Of a stretch of 64,000 nt of DNA, positions 42,076 through 50,434 are shown piece after piece. The position numbers and the translations under genes are program-made. Numbering within the stretch: the stretch's first letter is position 1; each line of letters starts with the position of its first letter. The notes below the pieces were generated by a model that worked only from the letters and a program-made list of their open reading frames with translations, had not been told where the DNA came from and ran no database searches. The DNA comes from JAEUMD01 sp050246945 (GTDB lineage Bacteria > Pseudomonadota > Alphaproteobacteria > Rhizobiales > Hyphomicrobiaceae): assembly GCA_050246945.1 (NCBI GenBank), contig JBFWVC010000001.1:310001-374000 (forward strand), written 5' to 3'.

Positions 42076-42729
42076 CTAGTCCAAGTTGCGAGGATACGCT
42101 GTGATTACTCGGTAGCCTCTCATGGCGGTGGGATCCTGCCGAATATAGACACCCACTCCGTAGGTCTCCCGAATCTTTGGCTGGCTCCGGATCGTCGAAG
42201 CATAGGCCTCGATGCCGGTCGGCGAGTCAAAGAATGCGTCGACTCGTTGTTCCGGCAAAATCCCGGTTGCCACACCGTCAACGATAGCGCGGTTGCGGGC
42301 GAGGGTTGAGTTTACCAGCTTGTTGGCAGCTTCCACCGACGGGAAGGATCCGCTACGAATGCTGTGTCTTGTTGGATCAGGATCGGCAAGAATCGAGTCG
42401 CGGACGTAGCCCGCAACTGTTTCCGGGGTCTTCCTGACGTGCTTGGCGATCGTATGGCCTTCCTTTTGCTCCTCTTCAAGCAGATCAACTCGATACCGCT
42501 CGACGTCGTTGGCTTGGGCCACGCGCACGCCACCGCCACCGGACCCGCCGCCGGTGTCGGTCCAGCGGCCATGATCATCGCGTGGCTGGTCCGAGTTGAA
42601 GCCAGCCTTAAGCGCGAGGTGCAGACGGAGGTCGGCGACCAGTAGCCTGATGTAGGCGAGACCCGAACGCAACTCGAGCAGCGCCGCCTCTCGTTTTTGG
42701 CAATCTGGGCAACTGTCTGGAAGTGGCAT
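42076..42729 (-). CDS. RNase A-like (CdiA-CT type) toxin, cassette 2
   Basis: A 217-aa relative of the toxin at 40914. The first 60 residues are almost identical ('MPLPDSCPDCQKREAALLEL', 'AGFNSDQPRDDHGRWTDTGG'), followed by an inserted Ser/Gly run. The C-terminal domain has the same fold marks but a different sequence: 'EGHTIAKHVRKTPETVAGYV', 'SFPSVEAANKLVNSTL', 'VGVYIRQDPTAMRGYRVITAY' shortened here to its core 'GYRVITAYP' (T210, Y212). ATG at 42729 behind GAAGGA. Its own immunity gene follows. Toxic activity is inferred from family marks. Confidence 0.72.
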   Translation of the reverse strand: MPLPDSCPDCQKREAALLELRSGLAYIRLLVADLRLHLALKAGFNSDQPRDDHGRWTDTGGGSGGGGVRVAQANDVERYRVDLLEEEQKEGHTIAKHVRKTPETVAGYVRDSILADPDPTRHSIRSGSFPSVEAANKLVNSTLARNRAIVDGVATGILPEQRVDAFFDSPTGIEAYASTIRSQPKIRETYGVGVYIRQDPTAMRGYRVITAYPRNLD

Positions 42730-42913
42730 CCGGCGTCCTTCGCAACCGAGCTGATCGACGCAGCTTGAAGGATGCCGGGCGGCTAGGGATAAGTTCGCAT
42801 CGCGGACCAGGGTGCATGGTGAACTGGCCAAAAGGGGGATGGTGGCCCGCTTCGATAATTACATGGCAACTTCAATCACATAGGTGTTCGCACTTTTATC
42901 CTGTACGGCGCGC
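42658..42913. repeat. 256-base direct repeat, copy 2
   Basis: Second copy of 41490-41745. It ends at CTGTACGGCGCGC, after which the sequence changes to 'AAGCTTTTTCAACGAG'. This marks the right border of the tandem toxin/immunity array. Confidence 0.9.
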
Positions 42914-43036
42914 AAGCTTTTTCAACGAGTTATAGATTTTGCGGCCTCGTTTGCTGCTCCAAGGTAGCAAATAGGTAGCAGCTCAGCAGGGCTTGGTTTC
43001 GTGCGTCTCAAGCACTCGAAACGACGGCACACTTTG

Positions 43037-43596
43037 CTAAGCTTTGTTGCCCCGTTCCAGACGATTGCCTTCTGAAAGCTCCGCGAGGGCCTCACCGGCA
43101 GTCGCAAGCGCATCGGTCAGAGCCAGCTGAAGTGCACGGAACACCAGCTTCATCGCTTCGTCCGGCTTCTGCGGATCGAACTGCTTTTCCATGTCGCGGG
43201 ACAACTTGCTGAGCGATTCGTATTGGGCGTAGGCAGAAACAATGGGCTGGATCTCATGCTCAGCAAGCAGGCCGATCTTCGGGAAAACTGCGCGATATGC
43301 GCGCGAGGCGCCGTCAGCCCGAATAAGCGGGGCAACGCCGTTTCACCGGCCCCGTCTAACTCATCCAGCACATCTTTCCATGTGGTCAGGGAGTCATGGA
43401 TGACAGAGAGTTCGCTGCTCAACGCTATCCGGGTCGCATTCCGATCGTGCTTGATCTCATCGACGCGCCTCTTCTCGGCCTGATGGGCGTTGAACCATAG
43501 CGTGAGGCAAACGCCCCCGAATCCGACCAGGGTGCCGAACAGGGTCTGGAAGTCCTTCGCGAAGGCGTACAGCGTCAAGGGCGGGTCCGCAGGCAT
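43037..43596 (-). pseudogene. frameshifted membrane/coiled-coil protein gene
   Basis: The 5' part (from ATG at 43596) encodes a membrane helix ('FGTLVGFGGVCLTLWFNAH') and a charged helical region up to 'ELDGAGETA'. A one-base shift near 43331-43345, next to a run of four C, moves the sensible frame, which then reads 'PLIRADGASRAYRAVFPKIG' and continues to a TAG at 43037-43039 ('ALAELSEGNRLERGNKA'). Joined, the product would be about 186 aa. Similar short membrane proteins of unknown function are common in Rhizobiales accessory DNA. A sequencing error is an alternative to a real mutation. Confidence 0.6.
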
Positions 43597-43763
43597 TGGC
43601 GATAACCGGCAAGTTCGAAGGCATCCCAAAAGCGCATGATCTTGACAAAACACCCGATGATCTCAACTTGATCGCGGGACGCAATGACGAATAAAGGGCC
43701 AGCAACTCGAGGCCCAAAGAACCTGCACGGGCCGCTCCTCCTGGCGAGTCGGGAGAAAATTTG

Positions 43764-43803
43764 GAAAAAAGGGTTTTGCGGAGCCGGGCGAGTGCCCAGC
43801 TCC
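43764..43803 (-). terminator. rho-independent terminator of the TRAP operon
   Basis: Read on the minus strand: GGAGCTGGGC, loop ACTC, GCCCGGCTCC (one G-U pair), then a short gap and TTTTTT. It lies 19 bases after the stop of the TRAP binding protein gene. Confidence 0.85.
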
Positions 43804-43821
43804 GTCAATTCGCGATTGACA

Positions 43822-44931
43822 TCAGCCGCCGATCTTCAGCGCACCCTCGCGCTGCTTGACCATCATGAAAGTGTCGAACGTGTACTCCGACACCTGCTGC
43901 CACAAGAAGCTGTCGTTGCGCACCGTCATCATGGAATCATAGATTTTCTTGAATGCCGCGTTCTTGGCATTGATGTCGGCATATACTTCCTGTGCGGCGT
44001 TGAATGCAGCGTTCATGACATCCTGTGGATAGGGACGGAGCTGCGCACCGTTGTGGACCAGACGTCGAATCGCCTGCGGATTCTTGTAGTCATATTCCGC
44101 CAACATCTCGGTCGTCGCCGCCTTGCAAGCCGTCGCAAGCACGCTCTTGTAGCCAGCAGGCAGCTTTTTCCAGGCGTCGGGATTGAAGAAGCAATTTAGG
44201 GCTAGATTGCCTTCCCACCAGCCTGGATAATAATAATAGGGTGCAACCTTATAGAAGCCGAGTTTCTCGTCGTCGTAGGGACCAATCCACTCTGCGGCAT
44301 CGATCGTGCCGCGTTCGAGCGCGGGGTAGATATCACCGCCCGCGATCTGCTGTGGAACGGCTCCGAGTTTCTGCATTATCTGGCCGGCAAGTCCGGCGAT
44401 ACGCATTTTCAGACCGTTGACGTCAGCTGCTGATTTGATTTCCTTTCGAAACCAGCCGCCCATCTGCGAGCCTGTATTGCCAGCCGGAAGATAGTGAAGC
44501 CCCTTCGAATTGTAGAATTCATTTAACAGGTCAAGACCACCGCCGTAATAGAGCCACGCGTGCATGCCGCGCGCATTGAGGCCGAACGGTATGACGGCGC
44601 CGAGCGCATAGGCCGGATCCTTGCCGACATAGTAGTACGCGGCGGTGTGGCACATCTCGACGGTGCCATTCGAGACCGCATCGGCAGCTTGAAGGCCCGG
44701 TACGATCTCACCGGCGGCGAAGACCTGGATCGTGAACTGTCCGTCCGTCGCCTCGCTCACATATTTCGCAACGTCCTCAGCACCACCGTAGATCGTATCG
44801 AGTGATTTCGGGAAGGATGACGTGCAGCGCCACTGAACTTTCGGCTGTGATTGCGCAATCGCCGGGCTGGCGACCGCGCCGGCGCCCACCGCGACGACGG
44901 CCGAACGGCGGATGAATTGACGACGGTCCAT
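43822..44931 (-). CDS. TRAP transporter solute-binding protein (DctP/TakP-like), Tat-exported
   Basis: A 369-aa periplasmic binding protein. The N-terminus 'MDRRQFIRRSAVVAVGAGAV' carries two RR motifs and a hydrophobic stretch ending 'AIAQ', a twin-arginine signal, so it is exported folded. 'GLKMRIAGLAGQIMQKLGAVP' and 'GTIDAAEWIGPYDDEKLGFY' are TRAP DctP-family segments, the Arg binding the ligand carboxylate. Tat-type relatives such as TakP bind alpha-keto acids, so a keto or hydroxy acid is a reasonable ligand guess. It is separated from dctM by about 130 bases on the same strand. Confidence 0.92.
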   Translation of the reverse strand: MDRRQFIRRSAVVAVGAGAVASPAIAQSQPKVQWRCTSSFPKSLDTIYGGAEDVAKYVSEATDGQFTIQVFAAGEIVPGLQAADAVSNGTVEMCHTAAYYYVGKDPAYALGAVIPFGLNARGMHAWLYYGGGLDLLNEFYNSKGLHYLPAGNTGSQMGGWFRKEIKSAADVNGLKMRIAGLAGQIMQKLGAVPQQIAGGDIYPALERGTIDAAEWIGPYDDEKLGFYKVAPYYYYPGWWEGNLALNCFFNPDAWKKLPAGYKSVLATACKAATTEMLAEYDYKNPQAIRRLVHNGAQLRPYPQDVMNAAFNAAQEVYADINAKNAAFKKIYDSMMTVRNDSFLWQQVSEYTFDTFMMVKQREGALKIGG

Positions 44932-45062
44932 TATTTCCTCCTGCTAGATAAGACTCGCTGGCAGTCAACTTGGCTGACAGTCGTTGAGTTCAAGCTCTAA
45001 GTGGCTTGTCGTCCAAAAAAGAAGTCCTCGATGGCACGGTTTGCCGCTGGCGACTTTGCACC

Positions 45063-47021
45063 TCAATCGAACGATGGCGGTTTCGATAGATCGGGATTGC
45101 TGCCGGGCGTTGGTGGTGCAGGTGTCGGTTTTGATGACGCACCGCCCGCGTCAGGCGATGGGCTGCCACCCAGACCAGGAGGTGGCGAAGCGCCGAGGCC
45201 GGGAGGCGGTGAAGTTCCGAGACCCAGCGATGGCTGACCGCCCTGGAGACCTGAGGGGGGCCCGCCGCCAAGCCCTGGCGGCACACCGGTGCCCAGTCCT
45301 GATGGCGCGTTACTGGTGCTCGGTTTTTGCGTCGATGGGCCACCGAACGGTGAGGGGGAACCGGGCAATCCAAGAGGTGGGAGGCCAAGCGGTCCGGAAG
45401 GTGTCGTTGAGGATGGCGTCGCGGGACTTTCGACCTGCGGCAAGGTTGCTGGCGCGCTGCGATAGTGCGTGACGAGACCCGGGTATGCGATAACGAGGAA
45501 AATGCTTGTGACCTGGATCCCAATGAACGGCAGTACGCCTTTATAGATGACAGACGTTCGTATGCCCGGGAGCGTCTTGTTTGTTCGCTCGTCGAACCAA
45601 TCCTTTTGAGGCGCCACGGAGCGCAGGTAGAACAGCGAGAATCCGAAAGGCGGGGTCAAGAAGCTGGTCTGCAGATTGATGCCCAGAATGACGCCAAACC
45701 AAACAAGGTCTATACCCAGCTTGGAGGCAACCGGGGCCAGCAGCGGCACGAGGATGAAGGCAATCTCGAAGAAGTCGAGGAAGCAGCCGAGAATGAAGAC
45801 GATAAGCGTCACGACCAGCAAAAAGCCGAGTTGGCCACCCGGCAGCGCAAGCAACAGCTCCTCGATCCAGACATTGCCATTGACGCCGTAGAAAGTCAGT
45901 CCAAATACGCGCGCGCCAATCAGCAAGAACATGACGAATGTCGACAGCAACGCCGTCGACTCGAGCGATGTACGCAGCAGTGTCCAATCAAGGCGCCGCT
46001 TGATCAATGCGAGTAGCAGCGCGCCGACCGCGCCCATCGCGCCTCCCTCCGTCGGCGTTGCGATGCCCAGGAAGATCGTTCCCAGCACCAGAAAGATCAG
46101 GGCAAGCGGGGGCACCATCACGAGAACGACCCGTTCGGCGAGCTTCGACAAAAGGCCAATACCGAAAGCACGGTTGGCAATCGCCATCAGGAACACCGCG
46201 ATGACGGCTGTCGCCATCGATGCGACGATGCGATTTTCATATGACCACTCAGCAAAAATCGTGTGCGTCGTCGCCCAATAGATTGCGACTCCGGCCGCGA
46301 TTGCCAGAAGCAGCGAAAAGACGCCGCTGCCAAGCGTGCGCTCGCTCATGGGAAGTGCCGGGACCAGAGAGGGCGTGAAGATCGACAGCAAGAAGATGTA
46401 GACGCAGAAGGCGACGATGAGAAACAGTGCCGGAAGGACTGCGCCAACGTACATGTCGCCGACCGACACGCCGAGCTGGTCGGCCATGACAATGAGGACG
46501 AGCGAGGGTGGGACGATCTGCGCCAACGTACCCGAGGCGACGATCGAACCTGTAGCGACAGACTGGTTGTAGCCGAAGCGCTGCATGATCGGCAGTGAGA
46601 TCAGGCCCATTGCAATGACGGAGGCAGCAACGACGCCGGTCGTGGCTGCGAGCAATGCACCGACGAAGATTACAGCGTAGGCGAGGCCGCCGCGGACAGG
46701 TCCAAACAGTTGTCCTACCGTTTCCAGCAGCTCTTCGGCCATACCGGAGCGTTCAAGTATCAGTCCCATGAAAGTGAAAAACGGGATCGCCAGCAAAGTG
46801 TCGTTCGACAATATGCCGAAGACGCGCTCGGGCTGGGCGCCTAGCAATGGCCACGAAAGATTGATCTGGGTTGGCGCGACTTCGGACAGGGCAACGCCGA
46901 CGACGAAGAAGAACAGACCACCTGCCGCAAGCGTAATGGCGACCGGATAGCCCAGCAGCAGAAGCAGCATCACCGAGATGAACATGATGGGCGCAAGATT
47001 GTGGGCGATGAGTTCAAGCAT
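45063..47021 (-). CDS. TRAP transporter large permease (DctM) with Pro/Gly-rich tail
   Basis: A 652-aa protein. Residues 1-525 are the usual 12-helix DctM subunit ('FFTFMGLILERSGMAEELL', 'SGTLAQIVPPSLVLIVMADQ', 'GIATPTEGGAMGAVGALLLA', 'FLTPPFGFSLFYLRS'). About 125 residues follow that most DctM proteins lack: a low-complexity tail of repeated PPGLGG/SPS/GLP units. The tail is in frame with no shift and ends in 'SKPPSFD'. The start overlaps the end of dctQ by 8 bases. Confidence 0.92.
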   Translation of the reverse strand: MLELIAHNLAPIMFISVMLLLLLGYPVAITLAAGGLFFFVVGVALSEVAPTQINLSWPLLGAQPERVFGILSNDTLLAIPFFTFMGLILERSGMAEELLETVGQLFGPVRGGLAYAVIFVGALLAATTGVVAASVIAMGLISLPIMQRFGYNQSVATGSIVASGTLAQIVPPSLVLIVMADQLGVSVGDMYVGAVLPALFLIVAFCVYIFLLSIFTPSLVPALPMSERTLGSGVFSLLLAIAAGVAIYWATTHTIFAEWSYENRIVASMATAVIAVFLMAIANRAFGIGLLSKLAERVVLVMVPPLALIFLVLGTIFLGIATPTEGGAMGAVGALLLALIKRRLDWTLLRTSLESTALLSTFVMFLLIGARVFGLTFYGVNGNVWIEELLLALPGGQLGFLLVVTLIVFILGCFLDFFEIAFILVPLLAPVASKLGIDLVWFGVILGINLQTSFLTPPFGFSLFYLRSVAPQKDWFDERTNKTLPGIRTSVIYKGVLPFIGIQVTSIFLVIAYPGLVTHYRSAPATLPQVESPATPSSTTPSGPLGLPPLGLPGSPSPFGGPSTQKPSTSNAPSGLGTGVPPGLGGGPPSGLQGGQPSLGLGTSPPPGLGASPPPGLGGSPSPDAGGASSKPTPAPPTPGSNPDLSKPPSFD

Positions 47022-47628
47022 CTTTGCGCCCCCTCAATTTTGCGCCGTCGGCCTTTTGATCTGGGAGCGAGAACTCGCGCAGCTCGGGAGGGAAGTGATC
47101 TTCCTCGCTCTCGACGGGCATCTCGGCGTCACCGCGCAGGACAGCAATCTTTTTGATGATCTCCGAGAGGCCCTGGGCCGTGAACAATATGAAGCCCGCA
47201 AGAATTAACAGTTTGGCTGGCCAGACAATTAGGCCGCCCGCGTTCATCGACATCTCGCCCGAGTTGAACGAGTTGAAGAAGAACGGCCATGACAGCCAAA
47301 CCATCAAGACCGCGAAAGGAATGAGGAACAGGATGTGACAGACGACGTCGATCCAATAGCGCGTGCGTTGGGAGAGATGCGTGGTGACGACGTCGATGCG
47401 CACATGCTCGTCTCTGGCGAGGGTCCACGATGCGGCCAGCATGAACACGGCGCCGAACAGATACCACTGCAGCTCGAGCCAGGCGTTCGACGAGATACCA
47501 AACGCCTTGCGGATGATCGCGTTGCCGGCGCTGACGAGCACCGCGACCAGAATGAGCCACGCAGCGCTTCGACCGATCCAACCCGTGACCCGGTCGATCG
47601 ATGTGGAGAGTTTGAGGAAGGTCGACAT
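47014..47628 (-). CDS. TRAP transporter small permease (DctQ)
   Basis: A 204-aa protein with four helices; 'WLELQWYLFGAVFMLAASWT' and 'DEHVRIDVVTTHLSQRTRYW' are the family hallmarks. The C-terminal 45 residues are charged and cytosolic. First gene of the TRAP operon, overlapping dctM by 8 bases. Together with dctM and the Tat-exported binding protein it should drive Na+-coupled uptake of an organic acid. Confidence 0.9.
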   Translation of the reverse strand: MSTFLKLSTSIDRVTGWIGRSAAWLILVAVLVSAGNAIIRKAFGISSNAWLELQWYLFGAVFMLAASWTLARDEHVRIDVVTTHLSQRTRYWIDVVCHILFLIPFAVLMVWLSWPFFFNSFNSGEMSMNAGGLIVWPAKLLILAGFILFTAQGLSEIIKKIAVLRGDAEMPVESEEDHFPPELREFSLPDQKADGAKLRGRKDA

Positions 47629-47722
47629 TCTATATCAGCTCGTTCTACAATCTTCGTTGTGCAGGATCGGAGGCTTGAAGTCGATTATCTATTAATTGCA
47701 TGGAACACAGAATAGCACGAGG

Positions 47723-47935
47723 CTATTTCTTCCGTTGCGGTGGCAGATCGGTGCAGGTTCCGTGCGCCACCTCCGCCGCCATGCCGATCGACTCGCCCAG
47801 GGTCGGATGCGGGTGAATGGTCTTGCCGATGTCGACGTCGTCGGAACCCATTTCGATCGCGAGGCAGACTTCGCCGATGAGGTCGCCGACGGGCGTGAAG
47901 GCGGTGCCGCCGACGAGGAAGCCGCGCGCTATGGG
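47723..47935 (-). pseudogene. C-terminal remnant of a dihydrolipoamide dehydrogenase gene
   Basis: The minus strand reads, without a start codon, 'FLVGGTAFTPVGDLIGEV', 'CLAIEMGSDDVDIGKTIHPH' and 'PTLGESIGMAAEVAHG', ending at TAG 47723-47725. This is the dimerisation domain of LpdA with its catalytic H-P-H-P-T motif. Everything 5' of about 47935 is missing and is replaced by the end of the CoA-transferase region. It is a relic of an lpdA gene that a rearrangement truncated. No frameshift occurs in the remaining 70 codons, so the break may be fairly recent. Confidence 0.75.
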
Positions 47936-48016
47936 GATTTGAGCGTGGGCCGCAGTGTCGCCGGCACAAACAAATGACTTCTGGCTCGCTCTAACGTCAT
48001 GGTTTGCTCGCCGGGC

Positions 48017-49195
48017 TCATACCACGTTGTCTTGATGCAGCTGCGCGATCTCGGCGCTGGCAAGCCCGAGCTCCGACAGGATGGAATCCGTGTGTTCTCC
48101 GAGCGCTGGAACACGGTCCATGCGCGGCTCGAATGCGCTGCTGCGTCCGGATGGCAACAAGGCCGGTATCGGCCCCGCCGCCGTTTCCACCTTGCGCCAG
48201 CTGTCGCGGGCCACGAGCTGTGGATGCTTCCATACGTCGGCCATTTCGTTCATGCGTGCGTTGGCGATCTGGGCAACATTGAGCCTCTCGACGAACTGGT
48301 CGGCGGTAAGGTGCGAAAGAACGTCGACGATGATCTGGCGTAGCGCATCGCGATTGGCGACGCGTTTCGAATTGGACGTAAATCGTTCGTTGTGTGCTAG
48401 ATCCGGCCGGCCCAGAACCTTGCCGCAGAAAGCAACCCATTCGCGCTCGTTCTGCATTCCGAGGAGAACCGTCTTGCCGTCTCCCGTGGGGAATGGCCCA
48501 TAGGGATAGATGGTAGCGTGTACGGCGCCGGTGCGCGGCGGCTGTGCGGCGCCATCGAAAGCGTAGTAGAGCGGGTAGCTCATCCACTCGACCATGGCGT
48601 CGAGCATGGAGAGCTCGATATGGCTACCCTTACCAGTTTGCGCGCGCAGCATGAGTGAGGACAGGATGCTCGAATATGCATACATGCCTGCCGCGATGTC
48701 GGCGATGGAGCAACCGGCTTTCGCCGGCTCAGTGTTCGTCCCAGTGACCGACAGGAAGCCGGATTCGCCCTGAATGAGCAGGTCGTAGGCCTTCTTGTCG
48801 CGATAGGGGCCATCGTAGCCGTAGCCCGAGATGTCACAAACGATCAGGCTCGGGTGCTTCTCCTTCAGCGCCTCGTAGGACAGGCCGAGACGGGCAGCAG
48901 CACCTGGCGCGAGATTCTGGATGAGCACATCTGCCTTGTCGAGGAGACGGCCGAGGATGTCGCCGGCAGGCTTCGCCTTGACGTTGAGCGTCAGGCTTTC
49001 CTTGGAGCGATTGGTCCAGACGAAGTGCGAGGCAAGCCCCTTGACGCGCTCATCGTAGCCGCGCGCGAAATCGCCGGTGCCGGGGCGCTCGACCTTGATG
49101 ACACGGGCGCCAAGCTCGGCGAGTTGGCGCGTGCAGAACGGAGCTGCGATGGCGTGCTCTAGCGTAACAACGGTGATACCATCGAGGGGGCGCAT
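48017..49195 (-). CDS. family III CoA-transferase (CaiB/BaiF)
   Basis: A 392-aa enzyme that moves CoA between carboxylates. 'LDGITVVTLEHAIAAPFCTR' opens it; 'VIKVERPGTGDFARGYD' holds the conserved region, and the catalytic Asp is in 'IQGESGFLSVTG'-neighbouring 'SMLDAMVEWMSYPLYY'. Length and the 'RLGLSYEALKEKHPSLIVCD' segment fit the family. It clusters with an acyl-CoA dehydrogenase and a FAS1-like hydratase, all minus strand, in the manner of CoA-dependent organic acid breakdown. The catalytic Asp assignment is approximate. Confidence 0.9.
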   Translation of the reverse strand: MRPLDGITVVTLEHAIAAPFCTRQLAELGARVIKVERPGTGDFARGYDERVKGLASHFVWTNRSKESLTLNVKAKPAGDILGRLLDKADVLIQNLAPGAAARLGLSYEALKEKHPSLIVCDISGYGYDGPYRDKKAYDLLIQGESGFLSVTGTNTEPAKAGCSIADIAAGMYAYSSILSSLMLRAQTGKGSHIELSMLDAMVEWMSYPLYYAFDGAAQPPRTGAVHATIYPYGPFPTGDGKTVLLGMQNEREWVAFCGKVLGRPDLAHNERFTSNSKRVANRDALRQIIVDVLSHLTADQFVERLNVAQIANARMNEMADVWKHPQLVARDSWRKVETAAGPIPALLPSGRSSAFEPRMDRVPALGEHTDSILSELGLASAEIAQLHQDNVV

Positions 49196-49208
49196 GATCC
49201 GTTGTCTC

Positions 49209-50378
49209 CTAGAACGAGCGCGGCAGGCCGAGGATGTGCTCGGCCACGTAGGCGAGGATCAGATTCGTCGAGATCGGCGCGACCTGATAGAGGCGCGTCT
49301 CGCGGAACTTGCGCTCAACGTCGTACTCGTTCGCGAATCCGAAGCCGCCGTGATACTGCAAGCAGACGTTGGCGGCTTCCCACGAGGCCTTGGCCGCGAG
49401 ATACTTCGCCATGTTCGCCTGAGCGCCGCACGGCTGATGCGCGTCGAAGCGGCGGCAGGCCTCGTAACGCATGAGGTTCGCCGCCTCGACCTCGATATAG
49501 CATTCGGCGATCGGGAACTGGACGCCCTGGTTCTGGCCGATGGGGCGGCCGAAGACGACGCGCTGCTTGGCGTAGTCGGCGACCCTGTCGATGAACCAGT
49601 AGCCGTCGCCTATGCACTCGGCCGCGATCAGCGTGCGCTCGGCGTTCAAACCATCGAGGATGTATTTGAAGCCCTGTCCTTCCTTGCCGATGAGGTTCGC
49701 CTCCGGGATCTCGAGATCGTCGAAGAACAGCTCGTTCGTCTCGTGGTTGACCATGTTCGGGATCGGCTGAACGGTCATGCCCTTCTTCTGGGCCTCGGCG
49801 AGATCGACGATGAATATCGACATGCCCTCCGACTTCTTCTTCACCTCGGCGAGCGGCGTGGTGCGCGCGAGCAGGATCATCAGGTCGGAGTGCTGGATGC
49901 GGCTTATCCACACCTTCTGGCCGTTGACGACGTAGCGGTTGCCCTTCTTGATGGCCGTCGTCTTGATCTTGGTCGTATCGGTGCCGGTGGTCGGCTCGGT
50001 GACGCCCATCGATTGCAGGCGCAGCCTGCCACTGGCGATGTCGGGTAGATATTTGCGCTTCTGCGCCTCCGAACCGTTCCGCAGCAGCGTGCCCATATTG
50101 TACATCTGCCCATGGCAGGCGCCCGCATTGCCGCCCGAGCGGTTGATCTCCTCCATGATGATCGAGGCTTCCGTCAGCCCAAGACCCGAGCCGCCGTACT
50201 CGACCGGTATCATGGCGGCGAGCCAGCCGGCCTCGGTCAAGGCCTTGACGAACTCTTCGGGGTAGGCGCGCTGCTCGTCGATCTTGCGGTGGTACTCGGC
50301 CGGAAACGTCGCGCAGAGGTCACGCACCGCCTGCCGCACTTCGGGGTACGATTCCTTGAGTTCGAGAGAGGCGTCCAT
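49209..50378 (-). CDS. acyl-CoA dehydrogenase
   Basis: A 389-aa FAD enzyme introducing a double bond into an acyl-CoA. Segments: 'IPVEYGGSGLGLTEASIIME', 'QSMGVTEPTTGTDTTKIKTT' (FAD/substrate loop), 'VVNGQKVWIS', 'GRPIGQNQGVQFPIAE' and 'CLQYHGGFGFANEYDVER'. The start is the ATG at 50378; the open frame to 50492 overlaps the hydratase gene region. 13 bases separate it from the CoA-transferase gene, so one operon. Substrate likely a short or branched dicarboxylic or hydroxy acyl-CoA, judged by context only. Confidence 0.93.
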   Translation of the reverse strand: MDASLELKESYPEVRQAVRDLCATFPAEYHRKIDEQRAYPEEFVKALTEAGWLAAMIPVEYGGSGLGLTEASIIMEEINRSGGNAGACHGQMYNMGTLLRNGSEAQKRKYLPDIASGRLRLQSMGVTEPTTGTDTTKIKTTAIKKGNRYVVNGQKVWISRIQHSDLMILLARTTPLAEVKKKSEGMSIFIVDLAEAQKKGMTVQPIPNMVNHETNELFFDDLEIPEANLIGKEGQGFKYILDGLNAERTLIAAECIGDGYWFIDRVADYAKQRVVFGRPIGQNQGVQFPIAECYIEVEAANLMRYEACRRFDAHQPCGAQANMAKYLAAKASWEAANVCLQYHGGFGFANEYDVERKFRETRLYQVAPISTNLILAYVAEHILGLPRSF

Positions 50379-50434
50379 TGTGGCGTTTTCCCAATTTCTT
50401 TGTTTGTGTGTTGTCGTGCGGCGTCGCGATCGCC

